Assembly: GCA_045226255.1 (NCBI GenBank)
Contig: JBGVCG010000012.1
Coordinates: 1 to 64,000, forward strand
DNA length: 64,000 bases
From: UBA1181 sp045226255
GTDB taxonomy: Bacteria; Bacteroidota; Bacteroidia; Bacteroidales; Paludibacteraceae
Reading direction: 5' to 3'
Shown: in pieces, positions 60,401 through 64,000 of the stretch
Position numbering within the stretch: position 1 is the first letter of the stretch
How the letters are laid out: each line of letters begins with the position of its first letter
Made by a program: the position numbers and the translations under genes
The notes under the pieces: model-generated
Told to the model about the DNA's origin: nothing
The model's input: the letters and a program-made list of their open reading frames with translations, nothing else
Database searches by the model: none

Positions 60401-62429
60401 ATCCGTTCTTCATTTGATCCTCGGTGACAATGTAGGTGTTGTCAGCGTTTTTCAGGTATAATATTCCTTTATATACCGAATGGACAATATTTTTAGTCCC
60501 TGTGTAAACGATAGGTCCAGTTTTATCCGACAAGCAGGCTCGTATTTCTCCGCCGCTTTGTTCTGCGCATATTCCCGCCCGCGCTGGGGATACTTGTGGA
60601 TTAATGATGCCTGTATTGAGGCAATTGACGATGGAACCATCCTTTAGTTCTCCGCAAATGCCAGCATACCTAGTACCCTTGTTGTCCAGTCCGATTTCAC
60701 CGAGGTTAACACATGCGCTTATGACGCCATCCTTCTGCGTGCCACATATACCGGCGAAGTTGTAGCCAGTGGATACATTACCGTAATTTGTGCAGTTTTC
60801 TATCGTTCCGCCATCGTTCATGCCACAGATGCCACCTTCCGCCGTCATGTTTCCATAATTGCTGCATGATGAAATCTTTCCTTCGTTAAGACCTACAATT
60901 CCACCGGAGTAATCGTGGGAATAATCAATCGTTCCTTCGTTTTGACAGTTGGCAACAATCCCTTTGTTATGTCCTGCGATAAATCCGTTGTAATATCTTC
61001 CTGCGAGACGGGAGTCTTTGATCCCCAGATTTTTCACTTCACCCTCTTCCTCGACAAGGGTGAACAACCCGCAGTAATCGGTAGTGTCTGCTTTGATATA
61101 TATTCCCTGGATTGTATGCCCCATGCCGTCAAATGAGCCTTTGTAAGCCTTGATGGATGTCCATTTTTCGAATGAGCCTTCTTTTATGTTCCCCGCACTA
61201 TCCAGAACATTCTCGTTGATGACGATGTCGTCATGTAGTCTTGCGTTCAGCCAAATGTCTCCTCCATTTACCTTGCTGGCAAATTCATAGAGGTCATCCA
61301 TTGTATAGATGTCGAAATAGCATTCTCCTATCGTGTCTCGTTCCCCGCATGCACAACGACAATTTTCATATTGATGTTTATGGTTGGTACATGTTAAATC
61401 CCTTTTTTCGCAGTGCACGCAATAACAGTTGTCAAATTCGTGTATTTCCTCCCCGCAATAGATGCATTTGCAGTCCTTTACCTCATGCGAACAAATACAG
61501 GTGGTGTCGCGATAGCCGCAATGGACGCATATGCAGTTGTCAAATGCGTGGGCGGAATGTTCGTCAAGCGATGTGGCTTGGGGGTCGTTCGAAAAATATT
61601 TTGGACACTTCGTGGGGTATACTGAGTCTCCTCCGAAAACAGGGTGAGTGTCCTTCCCGATCTTTTGTCCCCAGATGTGCTCTTCCTGTCCTTTTTGCAG
61701 GAGATATGTCACTTCTCCGCTCTCGAAGGAATGCTTCCCTTCCGAATCATCTGGCTCTGTGAAGGTTATGGTGTAACAATCTGTGATTTTTGAGTTCTGG
61801 TTAATTGGACAGATGCCATTTGTCTTATTCTTTCCTTTTGTCCGACAAATGCTGAAGCAGTTGGTTATAACCCCACCGTTGTTGAGGGAGGAGCAGATTC
61901 CTCCTACTTCTTCCCCTGTGCAATTGATTGATCCAATATAGTAGCAGTTCCGGATTGATGATACTCCCCAGGATTGTGCGCAAATGCCACCGCATCTCCC
62001 CATCGGTGAACTTAAATAGGAATCTTTAAAACCTAAATTTTTCACTTCCCCATTGGCCAAATCTTTGATGAATGCGGATTTGTCGTTTCCTTTTATGTAT
62101 AACCCGTTGATTGTATGCTTCTTCCCATCAAATACACCTTGGAATGTCACGATGGGGGTCCACTCTCTGAATGTGCCTTCTCTTATTCCCCCTACACTGT
62201 CCAGGACATTCTCGTTGATGACAATGTCGTTCGATAGGAATGCGCATGCGGCTGTGTTCCCCTCGATGCTTTCATGTGTGCCGTTGGTGATGGATGCGAA
62301 CTCATACAGTTCGTCCGCTGTGCTAATCTGGTAGGGATCCTCTTTCGTGCCCGTTCCGTTCATGGCAAAGGAGAGGCAGGTGTTTATCAAAGACATCCAT
62401 AGAATCGTGTATACATGTTTCATATTCAT
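57492..62429 (-). CDS. Very large GLUG-repeat T9SS surface protein with cysteine-rich modules
   Basis: 1645 residues. A signal peptide (YTILWMSLINTCLSFAM) opens the protein. At least four modules each begin with a helix-strand unit ISTADELYEFAS...INENVLDS...W.PI..F.GVFDGK.H.I.GL, followed by GLUG-type beta-helix repeats (NLGIKDSRL, GGICG, NCTNYGNVS). Between modules sit Cys/His-rich segments (HAFDNCICVHCGYRDTTCIC, CKCIYCGEEIHEFDNCYC, CRCACGERD) near residues 295-365 and 1000-1070. The C-terminus (RVILSDMNGHTIFSQ ... VYLLVVDGKPYKV) is T9SS-like. It is probably a surface-exposed beta-helical protein; binding partner unknown. Cys pairs may bind metal or form disulfides. Confidence 0.88.
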   Translation of the reverse strand: MNMKHVYTILWMSLINTCLSFAMNGTGTKEDPYQISTADELYEFASITNGTHESIEGNTAACAFLSNDIVINENVLDSVGGIREGTFREWTPIVTFQGVFDGKKHTINGLYIKGNDKSAFIKDLANGEVKNLGFKDSYLSSPMGRCGGICAQSWGVSSIRNCYYIGSINCTGEEVGGICSSLNNGGVITNCFSICRTKGKNKTNGICPINQNSKITDCYTITFTEPDDSEGKHSFESGEVTYLLQKGQEEHIWGQKIGKDTHPVFGGDSVYPTKCPKYFSNDPQATSLDEHSAHAFDNCICVHCGYRDTTCICSHEVKDCKCIYCGEEIHEFDNCYCVHCEKRDLTCTNHKHQYENCRCACGERDTIGECYFDIYTMDDLYEFASKVNGGDIWLNARLHDDIVINENVLDSAGNIKEGSFEKWTSIKAYKGSFDGMGHTIQGIYIKADTTDYCGLFTLVEEEGEVKNLGIKDSRLAGRYYNGFIAGHNKGIVANCQNEGTIDYSHDYSGGIVGLNEGKISSCSNYGNMTAEGGICGMNDGGTIENCTNYGNVSTGYNFAGICGTQKDGVISACVNLGEIGLDNKGTRYAGICGELKDGSIVNCLNTGIINPQVSPARAGICAEQSGGEIRACLSDKTGPIVYTGTKNIVHSVYKGILYLKNADNTYIVTEDQMKNGWACHLLNGNRDGEGLPWGQTIGVDTLPHIGGAAIYSTSAICPGHFSNEEETTELPHDFQGHFCCAYCGQYTSDTLKIYTVDNLYEFANYVNNIDRSANAALMNDIVINENVLDSMGNLRNGTYRGWTPIAEFRGVFDGRRHVIKGLYTRDNSAYGLFSVIRKAEVKKLGIEDAYIWATSGYHGGICGKADSSSIHDCYFIGRIYCSKDVVGGICAYCENGSISNCFTICEANGEYGKIDGNGICPRNQNSEIKNCHTITFAEMKNSEKKYPFENGEITYLLQRGQEEHIWGQKIGTDIHPVFGNDTVYVPECPKRFSNDPSDSILSSFPHIFDHCVCIQCGYRDTTCICEHVEKEGACIYCGKAMHEFDNCYCINCGARDYACTNHEHRYEYCLCACGERDTTTECYFDIYTLDDLYEFAKKVNKGNRWLNARLMNDIVVNETPLAGMDSIVEKLFDREYAGWWNYNWEEWENYTNKQPEQWRTGTTFYGQPIFSGPINVQGLQGIYSGTFDGQNHVISGLIINSNPSTYSERFKVSCGFFHAINGAVFKNLGLENCIIHGYITDDYIMSAGAFCGYALNSSFINCHTSGNIYIGAYNCDGIGGLVGIAYGCTFQGCYNLATILGNKSVAGIVGCVADIGTISDTDLEYNETTMDAAIDYPGDIIVMKNCWNAGKITGDDPKIGGLLNINYDVVSLSNCYNIGELVSTSSNETNSGGLVGRLGYGLCLIKMENCYNAGIVSYHDGELVTGELVSTHYLKSDKVIEYNMDDVNPDTIYRYKECLIYRNCYYLADSTYMEDPYSTALARNRTSEIDIHPMTLEQFANGEVCYRLNQGVTDGTQPFYQDLNDVRVRPTSARPAPVTIDPYPVLDNTHRTVYTDGTSYFNYQTTTSTEDAGNDSSAPRIYVEEHTIFVCNVDGRVILSDMNGHTIFSQKVQKLCATSCAEIQVNNTGVYLLVVDGKPYKVTVR

Positions 62430-62514
62430 TCCTGATTTGTTCCGAATTTTGTGAATAATTCGGTTGATGTGAAAACCTTGTATTCCATTTATTGCTGAAG
62501 GGCAATTAATTCGC

Positions 62515-62522
62515 CAAATGTA
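62515..62522 (-). promoter_or_regulatory. -7 element for the GLUG-repeat protein gene
   Basis: On the minus strand the bases read TACATTTG, 86 bases upstream of the ATG. No TTTG box at the expected distance. Confidence 0.45.
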
Positions 62523-62635
62523 CAGAAAACAATTCGGATGCGGAAAAATCTCATGTGCGAATTCGGTACCGTCTTGTATTTCTTAGTTATTGTCAATTGA
62601 GTTCTTCCCTTCCCATGTGCGGGGGCGGATGGCTC

Positions 62636-62666
62636 AAAAAAAAAGCGACGGTTTTGCCATCGCTTT
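62636..62666 (-). terminator. Intrinsic terminator after the 62720 gene
   Basis: AAAGCGATGG / CCGTCGCTTT stem (one G-U pair), 5-base loop, followed on the minus strand by a run of nine T's (bases 62644-62636, the first three in the stem). Confidence 0.85.
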
Positions 62667-62719
62667 CTTGTTAAGTTAATAAATAATTCCTTGGTGTTTT
62701 CTTTCCCCTGCGGATTCCG

Positions 62720-63055
62720 CTATCCTACCTTTTTCTGCAACTGGTCGTTCCCTTTGTAGTTCTTGCAACCTGTCGCGATGGAGGATAGGGCGTCTTGAAT
62801 CATGTAAAAGGCCTCTTTGAGGGTCTTGTCCGCTTGGGTGAGTCTGCATACCAAGTCTTTCGTTACGACCATGGTTTCAGGAGAGTCACAGTCCTGTGGA
62901 CTGACATTCGCAATGTCATTCACGAAGGGTTGAATCTGTTTTTGTTCAAACTGCAGGATGTTGAATTTCTGCTTCATGTCTGCCAACAATCGATCGATTT
63001 CCCTGGTGATGTCTGTCGCGCTTTTCCTAGTGATTGGCTCCAGTTCTTTTTCCAT
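62720..63055 (-). CDS. Small helical protein, unknown function
   Basis: 111 residues, without signal or membrane segment. It appears helical throughout (ATDITREIDRLLADMKQKFNILQFEQKQIQPFV), with a Cys in SPQDCDSPE and a C-terminal LKEAFYMIQDALSSI. I do not recognise the family. It lies downstream of sufE on the same strand, 165 bases away, and is followed by a strong terminator, which supports it being a real transcribed gene. Confidence 0.55.
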   Translation of the reverse strand: MEKELEPITRKSATDITREIDRLLADMKQKFNILQFEQKQIQPFVNDIANVSPQDCDSPETMVVTKDLVCRLTQADKTLKEAFYMIQDALSSIATGCKNYKGNDQLQKKVG

Positions 63056-63220
63056 TGTTTTGTCGTTTTGTTAGTTCATATTCGTCTCTGCTAATATAGT
63101 CATCTGTCTTGGAGATAGGAAATTTTTTCGGACAGAGTTATTAACAAAATATGAAATGACAAATGTCTTGAAAGAACGTTCGCCCCTATTTTTATGGTGT
63201 GGAATCGGGAAATTTGTTCC

Positions 63221-63649
63221 TCAATCCTCGGTTCTCTTCGATTTGAAGGCCAATGCGTACATCCTCATCTGCTTCACCATGGCGAGCATTCCGTTGGATC
63301 GGGTGGGGGAAAGGTGCTCTTTCAACCCTATCTTGTCGATGAAGTGGAGGTCGGTCTCCAGGATCTCGTCAGGGGTATGCCCGGACATCACCTCGACCAG
63401 CATGGCGACGATGCCTCCGGCGATGTCGGTGTTGCTCTCGCCTTGATAATAGACCAGTCCGTCCTTGTACTCCGCATATACCCACACCTTGCTTTGACAC
63501 CCCTCAATGAGGTATTCGTCTGTCTTGTATTGCGGGTCGATGCCTGGATTGGACATTCCCTTGTCGATGATCTGCTGGTATTTGTCCAACCAATCGTCGA
63601 GGAATTCGAACTCAGAGATGATCTCTTCTTGTTTCTCTTCTATCGTCAT
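63221..63649 (-). CDS. sufE: Cysteine desulfuration protein SufE
   Basis: 142 residues. SufE accepts sulfane sulfur from SufS and hands it to the Fe-S scaffold. The acceptor cysteine is Cys51 in IEGCQSKVWV, and the family motifs DDWLDKYQQIIDKG, GIVAMLVEVMSGHTPDEIL and LSPTRSNGM are present. It begins 21 bases after the end of sufS on the same strand, an operon typical of the Suf system. Confidence 0.95.
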   Translation of the reverse strand: MTIEEKQEEIISEFEFLDDWLDKYQQIIDKGMSNPGIDPQYKTDEYLIEGCQSKVWVYAEYKDGLVYYQGESNTDIAGGIVAMLVEVMSGHTPDEILETDLHFIDKIGLKEHLSPTRSNGMLAMVKQMRMYALAFKSKRTED

Positions 63650-63670
63650 AGCCTATGTGTTAGTCGTTTT

Positions 63671-64000
63671 TTATCTTCTTCCGAACATTTTTGCGGCACG
63701 TTCCACGCCTGCCACGAGGATGTCGATCTCCTCTTCGGTGTTATAGAGTCCGAAGGATGCCCGCACGGTTCCTTCGATGCCGAACGCTGTCATGACGGGC
63801 TCCGCGCAGTGATGGCCGGTGCGCACCGCGATGCCGAGTTTATCGAGGATGGAGCCGAGATCGTACGGATGGATGTCTCCGACGAGGAACGAGATGAGTC
63901 CGCTCCGCTCCTTCGCGTTGCCGATGAACCGTATGTGCTCGATTGCGCTCAGCTTCTCCTTGGCGTATCTGACCAGCTGTTGCTCATGCTCCGCGATGTT
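63671..64000 (-). CDS. sufS: Cysteine desulfurase SufS, C-terminal part (5' end outside window)
   Basis: The last 109 codons before a TAA at 63673-63671; the frame is open to the window edge. Recognisable are GLISFLVGDIHPYDLGSILD and the active-site cysteine loop VRTGHHCAEPVM, then VRASFGLYNTEEEIDILVAG, all typical of SufS C-termini. It removes sulfur from cysteine with PLP and passes it to SufE, encoded next. The PLP-lysine part is outside the window. Confidence 0.95.
   Translation of the reverse strand, partial: NIAEHEQQLVRYAKEKLSAIEHIRFIGNAKERSGLISFLVGDIHPYDLGSILDKLGIAVRTGHHCAEPVMTAFGIEGTVRASFGLYNTEEEIDILVAGVERAAKMFGRR

Overview
The window is chromosomal DNA from a member of the Bacteroidota, most likely an uncultured gut- or rumen-type Bacteroidales. 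The evidence is: many promoters with the Bacteroidota signature TAnnTTTG (several with a TTG/TTTG box 19-20 bp upstream), almost no Shine-Dalgarno sequences, five secreted proteins ending in type IX secretion (T9SS) type-A-like sorting domains, a sphingolipid-type serine palmitoyltransferase, lineage families such as DUF4494 and DUF5606, and the bamD-rpoZ neighbourhood. Most of the window is housekeeping, with accessory and surface genes between.

Layout. 1-5.5 kb: two large repeat-rich T9SS cargo proteins in convergent orientation (a Cys-Tyr 26-residue repeat protein cut by the window start, and a BspA-like leucine-rich repeat protein). 5.7-9.6 kb: a minus-strand operon of an extended SDR, a sugar-transfer-type ATP-grasp, a CarB-like ATP-grasp and a lipoprotein, driven by a clear promoter; it looks like a glycan or small-molecule modification cassette of unknown product. 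9.8-16.5 kb: a membrane protein, a class A penicillin-binding protein with an unusual 280-residue cytoplasmic extension, and the helicase HrpB. 16.6-20.8 kb: a secreted GH10 xylanase with CBM6 and a tandem operator-like repeat upstream, then two paralogous small outer-membrane-type proteins. 20.8-23.1 kb: kdsA and a MATE exporter. 23.2-26.5 kb: a lipoprotein plus large secreted protein pair of unknown function. 26.7-33 kb: 5'-nucleotidase, alaS, and divergently an M23 peptidase-MerR-TRIC channel operon.

33-46.5 kb: a T9SS protein, serine palmitoyltransferase (sphingolipids), DUF4494, the YggS-type PLP protein, an Rpn-like nuclease, a suppressor-of-fused protein, two tandem long-chain acyl-CoA synthetases, a two-gene operon of a large coiled-coil protein and a DUF4112-like membrane protein, and ilvE. 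46.5-57.5 kb: a membrane gene interrupted by an in-frame TAG, a DUF4268 nuclease-like protein, topA, comEC, rpe, tRNA-Pro(UGG), DUF1294, rpoZ, bamD, DUF5606 and a GT4 glycosyltransferase. 57.5-64 kb: a 1645-residue GLUG-repeat T9SS protein with cysteine-rich modules, a small hypothetical, sufE and the 3' end of sufS.

How they fit together: lipid and envelope building (kdsA for LPS, PBP1A for peptidoglycan, bamD for outer-membrane proteins, serine palmitoyltransferase and acyl-CoA synthetases for lipids) sits beside surface display through T9SS and plant polysaccharide degradation. No CRISPR array, rRNA, intact transposase, prophage or plasmid origin was seen. The strongest candidates for undescribed biology are the coiled-coil/DUF4112 operon (42.6-45.3 kb), the SDR/double ATP-grasp cassette (6.3-9.6 kb) and the lipoprotein/secreted pair (23.2-26.5 kb).
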